This document shows positions 22,404 to 34,449 of a stretch of 64,000 nt of DNA, piece after piece. The translations under genes and the position numbers were made by a program. The notes beneath the pieces are model-generated. The model searched no databases and was not told the DNA's origin. It saw only the letters and a list, made by a program, of their open reading frames with translations. Origin of the DNA: Coprinopsis marcescibilis. Lineage: Eukaryota > Basidiomycota > Agaricomycetes > Agaricales > Psathyrellaceae. The DNA lies in NCBI GenBank assembly GCA_004369085.1, contig ML210187.1, positions 1-64,000 of the forward strand. Direction: 5' to 3'. The stretch's first letter is position 1, and every line of letters starts with the position of its first letter.

Positions 22404-25012
22404 ATGCCAAGCAAGCTTGATGGATGGAGTAATGACTGCAAAACATAGGGGTAAGACAACAATATGGAATAACAAAAGCAGCATGACTTACTTAGTGCGA
22501 GTGTGTACGCTGGAACTCTCTCAATGTCAGTCCAATACAATTTCAACTTGTCGATTCCCATTTGTATAGCAGCACGATACTCTGGGATTGTTTCGCGCAT
22601 CTGCTCCCAGGCTGTAACCATTCGATGAAACGATGGAAGTGCTTGATGCAAAGTTGGTGCCTTTTCACTTGATAACTTCTGCTGGAATGCCTGAGGGACC
22701 TATGGAGCTGGTTAGTCATGCCACACCCACCAATTACACTCAGATATTAAACCCACACACAGGATTTGGATATAAATGTCAAGCTTATCCCACTCGGAAT
22801 CTTCAACCATGTATTTCTGCAGTTCACAAGTCTGCGAAATCATCTGTGTAATTGGCTAAAAAGACATTGTCAGTTGCTGGGGAAACATGCAGAGCAACAT
22901 TTTGATGGTTTGTACCTCTCTTAACTCAATGAAGTGCTTGATTATCAAAAGAGTCGATGACCAACAAGTGTCAACATCATGGAGAAGCTCCAGTGGGACT
23001 TTCCCAGCATTAAGAGCCTGCTGAATGACAGCAAATTGGTCATGTCACAGAGACGATGAATGGATCTCATAGTCATAAAGTGATTAGCCTATAGCCCAGC
23101 AAGACAAATAAAGACAGGTACCATTCGTATGATCGCGCGGATGTGAGCAATAAGGTCACGATTGGGGTCTTGTGATAGCACCTCGTTGTCAACGTCAACA
23201 TTGTCGTCATTTACAGAAACCAAGGTAATATTTGTTAGACCAGCAAGCACAGCCTTGCTTCCAAGATTGGTGATATGTGGGAAGCACCTATCAAATATGA
23301 CTTGAGCCATCTGTCGTTGGCAGATCGAGTGGAGAGGACACACTGGATATGGTGCTTGAAATCTGAGAACGAGAGGCCTCTATTACCAAGGAGGCGGGAT
23401 AAATGTTCAACCATCGTGTCGTTGTTGGATGTGTTATCTAGTGTTACCCACCCAATCTAAACCAAAGTCCAATAATAGTTACCCTCCACAGCAATGATCA
23501 AGCACAAGTTCATGACATACCTTGCAGTCAATCTTGAGTCGGTCAATGATATGCAGGAGGGCATTTGCAAGATGCTCCCCTGTATGCTGGCCCAGGATAC
23601 GATGGAAAGCAATGAGGTCAGCATGGAGGGTAAGGCTAGTGACAGGGCCCTCGCTTGTCTCTACGGTCTTGGACTGAATCCAATGCGCCGTCACTGCCAT
23701 GTATGGACAGAGGTTTGGGTCAGACCACATGTCTGACGTCAACGACACTTTGCCAACAGATCTCTAGAGTTAAGTGAGTATGAAGCCTGGCAGAATCAAG
23801 GTAAAGTGACTGACCTTAAGCTCACCACTAAGCTGAGCCAAGTACTCCTTCCAGCGAGCTTTGATGTGGTTACGGACTGAGGTGCGATGCGGAATGTCTT
23901 TGTCCAAAAGCTCGCTGCGCAGTAGCAGCAACAGTTGATGAAAGAAGACTGATTCGACAACATTAAGCGACTAGTGTGTGATATCATGAGCCTGGGACAG
24001 GCATAAAACAATGCCAATAGTACATACCTGGTCATCAGCAACAATAAAGTCGACAAGAGCATTGATGAAAGTCTCGTCACTGAATTCAGGTATGGGCATA
24101 GCTGGTGTGTCATCTTGTGCTGATCCTTGTCCCTGGCAGGCACGGTACCCTGCGACATGTTCCTTTGCCTCCTTGGCTGTGATTGGGATCTTGTGGTCAT
24201 TGCAGGCCTTAACCCATTCGCCAAGATGGCAAGCCAGAAGGTGGCAACACAGAACACCTGTGCCTGACACCTTCTGGTATTCTGCAACTTCGCTTCCAGA
24301 GGGAAGTGTACCGGCCTGTGCTTGGATCCTGTCCTGGTGTGTAAGTGTTCTGCCCTCCAAACAAACACCGAGAGTAGAGTGGATAAACCACGACTTATGA
24401 ACAAAACTTGCACCAATACTTGTCACAACCCGGATCCTTCACAAAAAAGGTCCAAACATCGGCTGCGTTCTTCCTCTTCTTATTGTTAGTGTGAGAATGC
24501 GAGTCTGGCGATGACAATGGCAATGGGGACACATTCCTGGAGGCAGACCGAGACCGAGAGCGCCGACCACAATCTGGGCTATGAGGCCCAGCATGGGGAA
24601 TGTTAAGAGCTGGAAGGGCAAAGGCGTTAAGCGCCTCTTGCAACGGGGGTGGGTGTGGATGCACTCCTGCTGCTGGGCCTGATCCAAGGGGGGCCAGGAA
24701 TGGGTTGTTGGGGTCCTCGATAGGTTGCGTGGCTCCCGCATTTGTGTTGAGTGCTGGGGCTTGATCCTGAGCAATCAGAGTTGGGGTATGATCAGCTGGG
24801 GGTGCTGGGGGTGCACCTGGAGCACTTTGATTCACTAAAACACTTTCAGTACACTCAAGACTTGGAATGGGTATGCATGGCTTACCGTCCAGGTTGAGAG
24901 TCATTTCAACTGCACCATTGTTGTATGAGCGTGTTTGACAAGTGGCTGGTGCCTGTCATGGGGGGGCCTGTGCAGCAGCAGCTCCTCGGCGGGATCCTCG
25001 GCCTCGAACCAT
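22404..25012 (-). pseudogene. hAT transposase (partial, probably defective)
   Basis: Recognisable pieces in order: a Pro-rich N-terminus; a BED-type zinc finger start (ADVWTFFVKDPGCDKYWCKF); LLACHLGEWVKACNDHKI with TAKEAKEHVAGYRACQGQG; ALVDFIVADDQ; LNVVESVFFHQLL; the catalytic-core segment VSLTSDMWSDPNLCPYMAVT with HTGEHLANALLHIIDRL and GWVTLDNTSNNDTM; HDVDTCWSSTLLIIKHFIEL; and WTDIERVPAYTLAL just before the gap. The C-terminal dimerisation domain lies in the gap. From the ATG at 25012 the frame meets TGA after QAPP and then goes on in the same frame (QAPATCQTRSYNNG), so the N-terminus is interrupted or starts at 24904. I could not find a clean in-frame splice through the BED finger. The gene is probably inactive. 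Confidence 0.7.
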
Positions 25013-25968
25013 GAAATGTTGTAGAGGAGAGAATGTTGAAAGAAATGGAATAGGGTGGGAAGGACAATGTGTTGCTCAGCCGTTCATCAAGCCTTTTATC
25101 TCAATCTGAACAGCTTGTGATGCAAGAAAAATGATGACATTGGGGAGCAGTACATTGGGGAGCTCGGCAAGTAATAACAAAACTACGTCAGACGGGAGAG
25201 TTTTGAAGTTGATAACATTACCAGAAGTCTTTCAAATTCCCCCATATAATCCCATTGACCTCAGAATATCCTTCCATTGCCTCTTAATTCTGCCGACTTA
25301 ATGATAACGAGCACTGGTACAGCCTGAGCATGACGAAAGGAATACATCATTAAGATGCTGGTGTAGCAGTTTGGAAATCAAACATACCTCGTGCTATTCA
25401 CAGCGGAAAGAGCACCACAGAACGTGCCTGGCACCCTGACCAACGTGACCATCTTCCATTGAAATATTGAGCCCTGGGCCATGGCGAAACGATGTGGAAT
25501 CGTGAAAGGCAGGTTGAATGGGTGTGACAACACTGGTGAGGTTGTTTGGGCACGGTGAGGAAGCAAAATTTGGTGTTTAAGACTCAGAGCCCCACCACAT
25601 TCTTGGACAATCAAAAGATACTACAGAGTGGTCAGGGACAAGGGATGAGTTACTGCTGGAAGCTGGGAGCCGGGAAAGGCCTCATGATGGGGGAACGAAC
25701 ACATTATGATGGATAACAACGAATATGGAATTACATGTCAGGTTGAACCGGGTTAACCCGTAAACTGTATAGTTTTATCAGGTTGCCGACCGGCCTCAAC
25801 CTATGACCTCACCTGTCAGGTTGGGTTGGGTCGAAACTGGTTCGGGTCGCTGGTTACGTGGGTTCGACCGGACCTGTGGCAACACTAACTGGCAGCAGCT
25901 ACTGCATTAGATGCCAGATACTAAGCGCTTGTTTGTACAACAGCCAAAGGAAGAGAGCCAATTTTTTA

Positions 25969-27941
25969 TTAATCTTCTATGCTACTATCTGGCTCAGTCA
26001 GTCTCCTTCTAATCATATCTGCAATGACAGGTCCGAAGACCGGTATCGAGTCTGAAAACAAAACTAATCAGCGCCGCTATTCCGGAAACATAAAAAAATG
26101 ACATACTTCCATGAAATCCGGGTGTATATAGCACGCCCTACACCACCGCGTCAGATTAATCGAAAAAAAACCACAGAGAAGAGACGTACCTTGTGATACT
26201 GGCCCTTTGAAAATGTGATCAATGTATCGTTGTTCACTGCGTAATGTTTATGACCCAGATTCCTTGCGAGCATCTCGTAGTCAAACCCATATGCTGGTGC
26301 AAACGATGATAAATACGAGTCCCGAATTCGAGGGACTGAGCACTTACCGGGAGGGTCGAAGATTTCAAATATTGTAGACCTCAAGGAAGGCGGCATGATC
26401 AGTTGGTGCTATGTATCCGTTTATCAGCTTCAGGTATCTAAACGATGCGAATGAGGAGGCTCACAGTCAACCCGTTCCCATGCACTCCTACCAAAATTGT
26501 GGTCCTCGCGCCAACGGCCAGCTGCCCGTTAATAGTCAATTTCTCCATCATCGGCATCTCAAATCGACACAATCCCTCGCTCTCCAACCCCCTCAATGAT
26601 TCTACAAGCCTTACATGGTCCTCTTCATTCAGTCTCCGTCCTGCGCCCTGGCGCGAGATGTACGTGACGACGGGCTTTTCATGGGCAGGCTCTAACTCGT
26701 CGCTACGCGAAGCGGGCATCGAAGACCTCAGGATTCGTCCTTTGGAATCAATGGCGGGTACGTAACCGATAGTGTTTCGAACGAGACTCTTGCGAATGGG
26801 CTCCCAGTAGCCGTCAGGTGCAACAAGACTCATCGTACCCGCAATCATCTTGTGCCAAATACCAAAGCTTGGACTAAAGGCGACGCATGAGGACAAGAAT
26901 GATACAACTATCGATGAACTTACTGGTTGTGAGCATTGTAGCGGCTGATGATCACGGTTCGTTCAAAGACGACAGTGGTGCCTAGCTTGGCGAGGTCAGC
27001 CCACCAGTCGGCTTTCTCAATCAGCATTGCAGGGAAGGCGGCGCGCATGAGAGGACCAATCACCCCCGCGCGGTCGCGCCACTGGTCCCCTTCAACAGCC
27101 TAGCAGGATAGTTTCATTACGGAGCCAGCAATCAATTTGACTGGCATACGCACAGGCATTAGGAATCGCGATGGGAACGGGAGAGGATCTACCGACGGTG
27201 GCGAGTTTCCGTTGGTAGTTCCGTACGCTAGTGTCGAATAAACTCTCCACATGCCAATCATAATCTCGCCCCACCAGTGATAGAAATGCTGCAAAGCATC
27301 TTTCTATGAGAATATGGCGAGGGATTTTGGGATGAATGACGTACATGCATGAATTGAGGAGGGTCGTAGAGGATGACGCTAAACCCAGGGATGACGGTAG
27401 CATAATCTCCCAGCACCTCGCTCGCCTTTTCTGGGTGGATATATTGCATTTCCTGCGACGATAGAGCCAATGCGTCAGTTTGCGGCTCAGTCGTGTATTA
27501 AAATCGCTGCACCTTATCTGTCGCAGTAGAATCCACACCCCCCTGCAAGTCTAACCACTGGGCGATAAGCTCGGTTCTTGGCGGAAAATCGGCGTCCGTA
27601 GTTACCACATAGAAAGTCCCATTCTTGAGGTACAGTCTGTCGAACGTGACGAACCCTCGCACCCAGGCGCTTTGTCGAACAGGAGGGTTGGTGTTTGGAA
27701 GTACCACGGATGGAATGATCGTTTCTTGCTTGGTCGAGGAAGGTTGTTCCGAGTTCATGCTGTCCGCTTCAGCATATCCAGTTTTGATCTCTTGCTGTAC
27801 TGTCGTGTCTGGTGGTCGGTGGTAGCTAGCAAATGTCGTTGCGCGTCCGCTGTCGTATAAGAGGGCCCATAGTGTGAGGGAAAAGAACGCTGCAATGCCT
27901 AGGAGGACTTGAGGCCGCTGTATGCGTCGAAAGCTGCGCAT
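25969..27941 (-). CDS. GT61-family glycosyltransferase, copy 3
   Basis: The start at 27941 gives MRSFRRIQRPQVLLGIAAFF, a type II anchor. Exon 1 (27941..27513, 143 codons) ends after STATDK, phase 0. Then follow EMQYIHPEKASEVLGDYATV with DPPQFMH, HFYHWWGEIMIGMWRVYSTL, MRAAFPAMLIEKADWW with FERTVIISRYNAHNQ, GYWEPIRKSLVRNTIG, KPVVTYISRQGAGRRL, VGVHGNGLT, MPPSLRSTIFEIFDPP, FDYEMLARNLGHKHYA and IPVFGPVIADMIRRRLTEP, stop 25969-25971. All family landmarks are present. It lies only about 80 bp from the inferred right end of the hAT element, so its 3' flank may have been altered by the insertion. Confidence 0.85.
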
Positions 27942-28423
27942 TGTGTCGCGCGGTATAGCCTCTTGCGAGGATTTCTATCGTAAAAGGGAACGAAGAGGCG
28001 GAGGACCAAGAGGAATGCTAGTGAGCGCCTCGTCAAGCTTCAAGCATACTTGACAAGACTTGACAGCACTCGAGCCTAATCAAACCTTGAATGGACTAAG
28101 AATGCTTAGCATTTTATCAGTTGCGGAACTTGCTAACTACTTACATTTCTCGCGATTCCTACAGAGCGGTTACTTATTGGTTACTTGTGACACCTTCAAG
28201 TCATATTCAATGTTCGCGAGGTTCCAGTTTACATGAAGGTCGTAGTGCCGGTCGATGGATTTATGATCCAAACCTTGGGAGTTGCCGTTGACATTCGGCA
28301 GATGATGATGTAGGGTGAACTTGGAAGTAAGATAACTCAAAGGTCCATGGATTCCGACTTATTACATTAGGGAAAAGGGAAGCCAATCTCTAGATTAGTA
28401 CACAGCATCAATTGCTCGCAGAG
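27942..28423. other. Spacer between GT61 copies 3 and 4
   Basis: This 482 bp spacer holds the promoter of copy 3 and the 3' flank of copy 4. No gene was recognised. Confidence 0.5.
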
Positions 28424-30423
28424 TTAGTCCTCGACAACACGGTCAGGTTGCGTCAGTCTTGTCCGAATCATGTCTGCTATCGCAGGCCCATGGACATGTA
28501 TGGTCTCTAAAGGACAAATTTGATACTGGTCAGAGCCATATTAATCTCGGTAGAAGTTGAAAAGCATACTTGAGTGGAACCCTGGCGAAAAATGGACTCC
28601 CTGGTGGAAGACGCCTTTCGGGAAGGTAACCAGGGTATCGTTCTGCACGGCGTAGTGCTTGTGTCCAACGTTCCTCGCAAGCATCTCATAGTCAAATGTA
28701 TACGCTGAGACAAAGACTATCAGCAAGATCAAATGCGAGAAACTACTGGGAACTGACAAGGTGGATCCAATATCTCGAAGACAGCTGACCGCAAAGACGC
28801 CGGCATAAAGAGTTGGTGCTACATTGGTAAGTCTCGCATCAGCAGCTGCAACAAAAAGCCCCTAAAGCATTAACACGCACCGTCAACCCATTCCCGTGCA
28901 CCCCGACTAGAATCGTACTCCTCGCACTAATATTCAGCTGCTGCTTGATGCTCAATTTTTCCATCGCCGGCATCTCGAACTTACACAGCCCCTCCTTTTC
29001 CAATGCCCTGAGCGACTCAACAAGCCTCAGATGGTCCTCCTCAACCAGCCGCCGGTTCCCACTGCCTTGTCGCGAGATGTAAGTCACCAGGGGCTTCACA
29101 TCGCTCTCTGATATCAAGTTGTTCTTGTGCTGTTGCGCTTGAGGTGATGCCTTATCCTTGAGCAGATGCAGGGATGACTTCTCCACCTGGCCAAGGGAGT
29201 TGACAAACGGGACATAGCCTAGGATATTTCCTACAATGTTCTTGCGAATTGGCTCCCAAAAGCCATTAGGGACAGTGAGCTCCATTGTTCCAGCTATCAT
29301 CTTGTACCAGCGCTTCCCGTTAGGACTAAAGGCATTATTAGCATGTCGTATGGGATTGAGTATAGTTAGGTATACGCACTGTTTATGTGCTGCCCATCGG
29401 TTGATTACCATCGACCTTTCAAAGACAAAAGTCTCATTCAGATTCCCGAGGTCGTTCCAGTAGTCGGCCTTCTCGATCCCCGTCGAAGGGTATGCAGCTC
29501 GCATCAAAGGTCCAATTAGATTTGGTTTGTCGCGCCATTCGTTCCCGTGAATTGCCTAGAGCCAATAAGTGGTGTTAGGAACTTGGTACAGTGCATGGCC
29601 TGAGCGGCTCGTAATAACACGTACTGGGAGGACGAAGCGCGAGGGTGGAGGCAGGGATTCCAGTGATAGAGTAACGTTTTTTGAAGGTGTGCCTTCTCCG
29701 TACGCGAGTGTCGAGTATACTCTCACCATCCCAAGAATGATTTCACCCCACCAATGGTACAAATGCTAGAAAAGGGATGTCAACGTTTGGGACTATTGAG
29801 CGGACTGAGTGCGACGTACGTGCATGAATTGAGCTGGGTCATACAGAAATACTGTGAATCCGGGGACAAGGGAGGCGTGGTCACCGAGAATCTCCTGCGC
29901 TTGTGTAGGATCGATTATCTGCATCTCCTACCCCCAACCCAGGTTATTTCCAGGTTCCACCAGTTGCAGGAGGGCTACGCACTTTATCCGTTGCTGTCAA
30001 ATTCGCTACTCTCGATAATTCCAACCACTGTCCAATGAGACGCTCTTTTGCAGGAAAGTCCGGGTTGGTAGTCACGACGTAGAAGGTCCCATTTCGCAGG
30101 TAGAGACGGTCGAACGTTACAAACCCATCTATCCATGCCCCTTGTCGTGTTCTTGGCTTCCTCCCTGGAAGGAGCACAGAAGGTATAGTGGTTTCTTGTA
30201 TCGTTTGAGTGATCCCCGGCTTGAGGTTCCCCGGGTCTGTATGGCCGTCGTTGCTGGCAGTATTGGCATACGGTGCGTCTTGCTTGAGTAGCCGAGTCCG
30301 TTGGTCTTGTACGAACGAAGAGACGCGCTCACGGTTGTAGAGCAATATCCACACCGAGAGGACGAAAACAACCGCAATGAGGATGAAAACGTTGGAGCGT
30401 TGACTGCGTCGGAACGGGCCCAT
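28424..30423 (-). CDS. GT61-family glycosyltransferase, copy 4
   Basis: The start is set at 30423 (MGPFRRSQRSNVFILIAVVF) because it matches the MGPFRR start of copy 2; an ATG 39 bases upstream is also in frame. Exon 1 (30423..29983, 147 codons) ends after LTATDK in phase 0. Then MYHWWGEIILGMVRVYSTLA precedes a loop. Next come MRAAYPSTGIEKADYW with FERSMVINRWAAHKQ, GFWEPIRKNIVGNILG, a longer charged insert, KPLVTYISRQGSGNRRL, VGVHGNGLT, and FDYEMLARNVGHKHYA with NDTLVTFPKGVFHQ. The C-terminus HVHGPAIADMIRTRLTQP reaches the stop at 28424-28426. It differs by an insert of about 20 residues before the TYISRQ segment. It appears intact. Confidence 0.85.
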
Positions 30424-31481
30424 GTTTATCACAGTGTGGTGCGGAGCTTTTAGCGAGTTCAACAGAGAGGGGTAATGTGGGTAGGCTGCAGTGGGCAGCG
30501 GATGGGACGCAACCTTCCCGGTGGCTGAGCAAACCGTGTATGATGCTATGCTGGTGGCATTCAGTCAACCAAAGCACAGTTGTAACTTCCACAGAACTTT
30601 GTGAGCAGATTCGGACTGCGGTACGGCACATATAAAGTCAGCGCCGACGGTGCGATGATGGGCACATCCCGGCGACCTTGGACGAAACCTTGTTTCAGAA
30701 GGGTAGGTAAAGCAATCGTTCTCATGATGTATGCAATTATACAACAGCATTCAACCTGGACATGAATCGCTATATGTCAGAAGTACTTCGCGCACGAATG
30801 CAAAGATTCTGGTAAGCGAGAACACTCCGGTATTGATCCCACATATGGATGGGGATTCGATCCCTCGGCGAATCAGATAAATAGGGGTAAGCTGTATCTT
30901 GAGACCGAATTTAGTGCTACTTAGGTGCTACTAAGCACGCCTTGTTCACTTGGTCGGGACATGTTAAATACACTTATACAGTAGTTCTTAAAGGTGCACT
31001 AAGCTATTGGCACGATGAGTATCCTTGACCAGTGTGTAACATTTAGTATTACATCGCCGATTCAAATCAGTCCGACTAGACCGGACCCCCGCAATCGTGA
31101 CTCTTCTGAATCTTCTCACGAATCGATGGCTTCGGATTGCCTAGTCGTTCTCAGAAAGCCTCCAGGGACATTGATACTAGGCCGTTGAATCACGAACTGC
31201 ATGGGGATGATGGTTTTATGGGTTTCCACTCGGAGTGGATCGCCGCGAAATGACGAAAAGGTATGTGTGACCTGTCAAGTACTTCTGATGTGGAGACTTC
31301 TTCACAGTTGATAGCAGGGTGCAGGGGGTCGCATGACCACTTGAGAAACACAGTCTCAGGCACCACGACGTATTCACCCACTGAGGAGAAGCGACCTTCG
31401 CTGTTTTCCAGTGACCGGAGGTGAAAGTTACTGATAAAAGTCCCCAATATCTGGACGTTGGCAAGCGTGAAACCTTCGCTC
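30424..31481. other. Divergent intergenic region, about 1.06 kb
   Basis: It separates GT61 copy 4 (minus) from P450 gene 1 (plus) and should hold both promoters. The open frames inside it show no recognisable motif. Confidence 0.55.
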
Positions 31482-33698
31482 ATGGCGTTTAAGCTAAACC
31501 ACTTGGACTTGGTGCTCACTGCGATAACCTTGGTCGTTTCTTTTGCTTCTTTCCAATGGTCTCGACGAAGTCGCGAAAAGCTTCCGCTTCCTCCTGGGCC
31601 AAGGAAAATTCCGATACTCGGCAATCTCCCAGCCATGCCGACCAAGAACGAATGGATTCAGTATCACAAATGGTGCAAAGAGTATAGTGCGTCCAATGTT
31701 TTATCCAATCGCAAATATTTGCTGAACCTACGTTCCACAGAGACAGATATACTCCACCTTGACGCTGCTGGTACCTCTATTGTAGTTGTAGCCACCTCCG
31801 AATTGGCGACAGAGCTCCTGGAACGGCGTTCTTCGATATATTCTGGGCGGTTCGTGCCTTTCTGCTCTCTATACGATCCAACGTGTGATTTTGTGAAAAT
31901 CCAGGGCCAGAATGCCGATGATCAAGGAGCTTATGGGGTGGGACTACGTGTTTGGGCTAATGGATTATGGTATGCTGGTTCTGGCTGGGAGTGGTTGATT
32001 ATGCTGACCAGGACTGACAGGAAGCTATTGGTTCGTCTCATCAGGTATACGTGATGAAAGTCGCCCTCATCTGAAACTACAGGCGCAAGCATAGGAGGCT
32101 CATGCACCACTCGTTCCATCCTTCGGCCGCGCGAAACTATGAGCCTCACATTATGAAGGCCACGCACAACCTCCTCAACCGATTCTTGAAGTACCCGCAT
32201 AGCCCTGTTGAGAATCTGAGACAGTGCGTTGTTCCGCCTAGGCTTGAAGCGTTACTCATTTGTCTTCTCTAGTTTGGTTGCTGAGTCGATCCTCTCCATT
32301 GCGTACGGAATCAACGTGCAGGAAGAAAACGACCCTTTTGTGAAGTTGGCAGAAGATGCTGTGGCGCCGCTCCTGGCCGCTGCCATTCCGGGCACATTCG
32401 CAGTCGACTTCTTCCCTTGGCTCAAGTACGTCCCGGAATGGGTACCCGGTGCTTCATTCAAGCGCAAGGCTCGGGAATGGAAGCACCTTAGTCTGGGCTT
32501 GCTTGACAAACCTTACCAGGCGACGAAAGATGCGATGGTAAGTTGATGCCTGCTTTATAGAACTGGACTCACGTTTCAGTCTCCTTAGGCCTCGGGAACG
32601 GCGTCGATGTCGTTTGTGTTTGAAAGCCTTGAGAAACTGGAGGCTGGGACAAGCGATGACGCCTACCAGGAAGATTACATCAAGCGTACGGCTGGGACAA
32701 TGTACACGGGTAAGTCATGGCCATTGTTTCTGCAGTCGCCAATGTTAACCTTGAACATCAGCCGGGACAGATACTGTATGTCACTCAACCCTTGGAATAG
32801 TGTATTACAGTCCACTAATCCCAGTCGCAGACTTCGTCGGCCATTGCGAATTGCATTCTTGCGCTACTTCAGCATCCTGAAGTGCTGGCAAAGGCCCAGA
32901 AGGAATTAGACTCGGTTGTGAAACCAGGACGTCTGCCCGACTATGACGACCAGGATGCGATGCCATATGTTACTGCGATGGTCAAAGAGATACTAAGATA
33001 TAGGGTTATAGTACCCATGGGTGCGCTTCGAACCTGCCTTATCTCAGCTCTCCGAGATAACCTTGTAGTGAATGCAGCTATTCCCCATGTATTGAGCGTG
33101 GAAGACGAGTTTGAGGGCTATCGCCTGCCGGTGAACTCCATTGTAGTGCCTAATGCATGGTGTGTACCATCCATAGTAGGGCTCATATAGTCATCGTGCT
33201 GATTAAATTGCCCTAGGGCTATGCTTCACGACGAGAATGTGTACGAAGACCCATTCAAGTTCAATCCCGAGCGTTTCATTGGATCGGACGGGAAACTTGA
33301 CTACAGCAAAGCGAGGGACCCTTTTCATGCATGTTGGGGGTTTGGTAGAAGGTAAGCGCTCGGTATAGTATTGAGCCTTTACTGATCGCATTACCTAGGG
33401 TTTGTCCTGGCAGGTTCATGGCATTCTCAGCTGTATGGATTGCTGTTGCATCCATCATCTTTGTTTTTGATATCGAGAAATTTAAGGACGAGAAGACTGG
33501 GGAAGTAATTGAGCCTCTGGATGAGCAGGACAATGCACTGGTATTGTATGTTTACCTGTCCCTCAGCTGAACCCGGTGTGCGTTTTCCTGATTGTGTTGT
33601 CCCTAAGAATGCCAAAGCCCTTTAGATGCTCACTGAAGCCTCGTTCAAAGGAAAAGGAGGAGCTGGTTAGACGGGTTGTGCTTCTCGAAAGAACCTGA
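31482..33698 (+). CDS. Cytochrome P450 monooxygenase 1
   Basis: Heme-thiolate monooxygenase, ER-anchored by an N-terminal helix (LDLVLTAITLVVSFASFQWS). The start at 31482 (MAFKLNHLDLV) matches gene 2's MAFELSLLDVV. Landmarks: LPLPPGPRKIPILGNL hinge; a 10-nt microexon at 32021..32030 giving YGSYW with the next exon (C-helix W-R-K-H-R); LVAESILSIAYGINVQEEND; I helix AGTDTTSS; K helix KEILRYR (E-x-x-R); FKFNPERF; heme loop WGFGRRVCPGR with the Cys ligand; C-terminal KPRSKEKEELVRRVV; stop 33696-33698. At least a dozen exons. It resembles the O-methylsterigmatocystin-oxidoreductase-type P450s of basidiomycetes; a CYP number cannot be given from the sequence alone. No damage was seen. Confidence 0.88.
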
Positions 33699-34449
33699 TG
33701 TGTTGTGTGCCACAAGACGGAGTTAGCTTGCACGAGTGTAAATTGGGATGTACCTTTCAACACACGCTTAAATGGTCCCCGCACCTCATTGGTAGTACCC
33801 CAAATGGGCCTTCAGGAGTATTCTTATCATCTAGTGATATTTGTATCCTGTATTGGGTTGGCAATGACAGCACAAATTCAACGACAGTTGCCCAACACAG
33901 GTATCGGAAGTTGCCGATGTAGTTTGATCGCCTGCTGGCCCATCGTTGAAAATTTCACCGAATGCTCATCGACCACACTAACATGGAGCCCACCAAGTCA
34001 TGTTTCTGACACAATGTATTGCACACTTACTGCTCGATTGCTAGACTCCTAGATAAACAGTGGTAGGAGCTTCAAACCTCCAACTCGCCGGTTATCAATC
34101 GACGGAATTCTGACAAAAACATATCAACTCTCCGTGTCTGCGTGATTCTCGCAGGTTTCCCAAGCCTTCAGGCTTTCGCAATCAAGCGATAAACCGTTTG
34201 TGGTGAGTCCACGATTGTGAATTGCAAACCATGCTCCGATGTGGAAGATTTGACAGGTTTAAATCGCATGACCATAGTTCCAATTTGTACCAGTCTGGCA
34301 TTCTTCACAAGTCTGCGCCACCAGCGTTGTACACGATTGGCGTCTCATCATCGATTGCTGTCCTGCATTTTCCGATACCGATATATTGTATATAGTTTCC
34401 GCAATGCTGGGAATGGTCTTGTCCAACTCCCCCACAGGCAGCTGTTATC
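33699..34449. other. Spacer between P450 genes 1 and 2
   Basis: This 750 bp stretch holds the 3' flank of gene 1 and the promoter of gene 2. The open frames here have no recognisable motif. Confidence 0.5.

Larger units (their letters stand above)
21534..25887 (-). mobile_element. hAT-family DNA transposon, left end lost in the gap
   Basis: The right end lies at about 25887. Read on the minus strand it starts TAGTGTTGCCACAGGTCCGG, fitting the TAGNG-type termini of hAT elements. It is followed by about 130 bp of CAGGTTG- and GGGTCG-like subterminal repeats (25740-25887). The transposase gene occupies 22404-25012. The left terminus and target-site duplication cannot be seen because of the gap, so the left coordinate is a minimum. 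The insertion separates GT61 copies 2 and 3. Confidence 0.6.

Noticed and set aside
21525..22651. Apparent 300-400 aa open frames through the N run
   Set aside because: They are produced by undetermined bases, not by real coding sequence.
30860..30895. A GGGGATTCGATCCCT string resembling a tRNA T-arm
   Set aside because: The stem/loop size is wrong and no acceptor stem, D-arm or anticodon arm can be placed around it.
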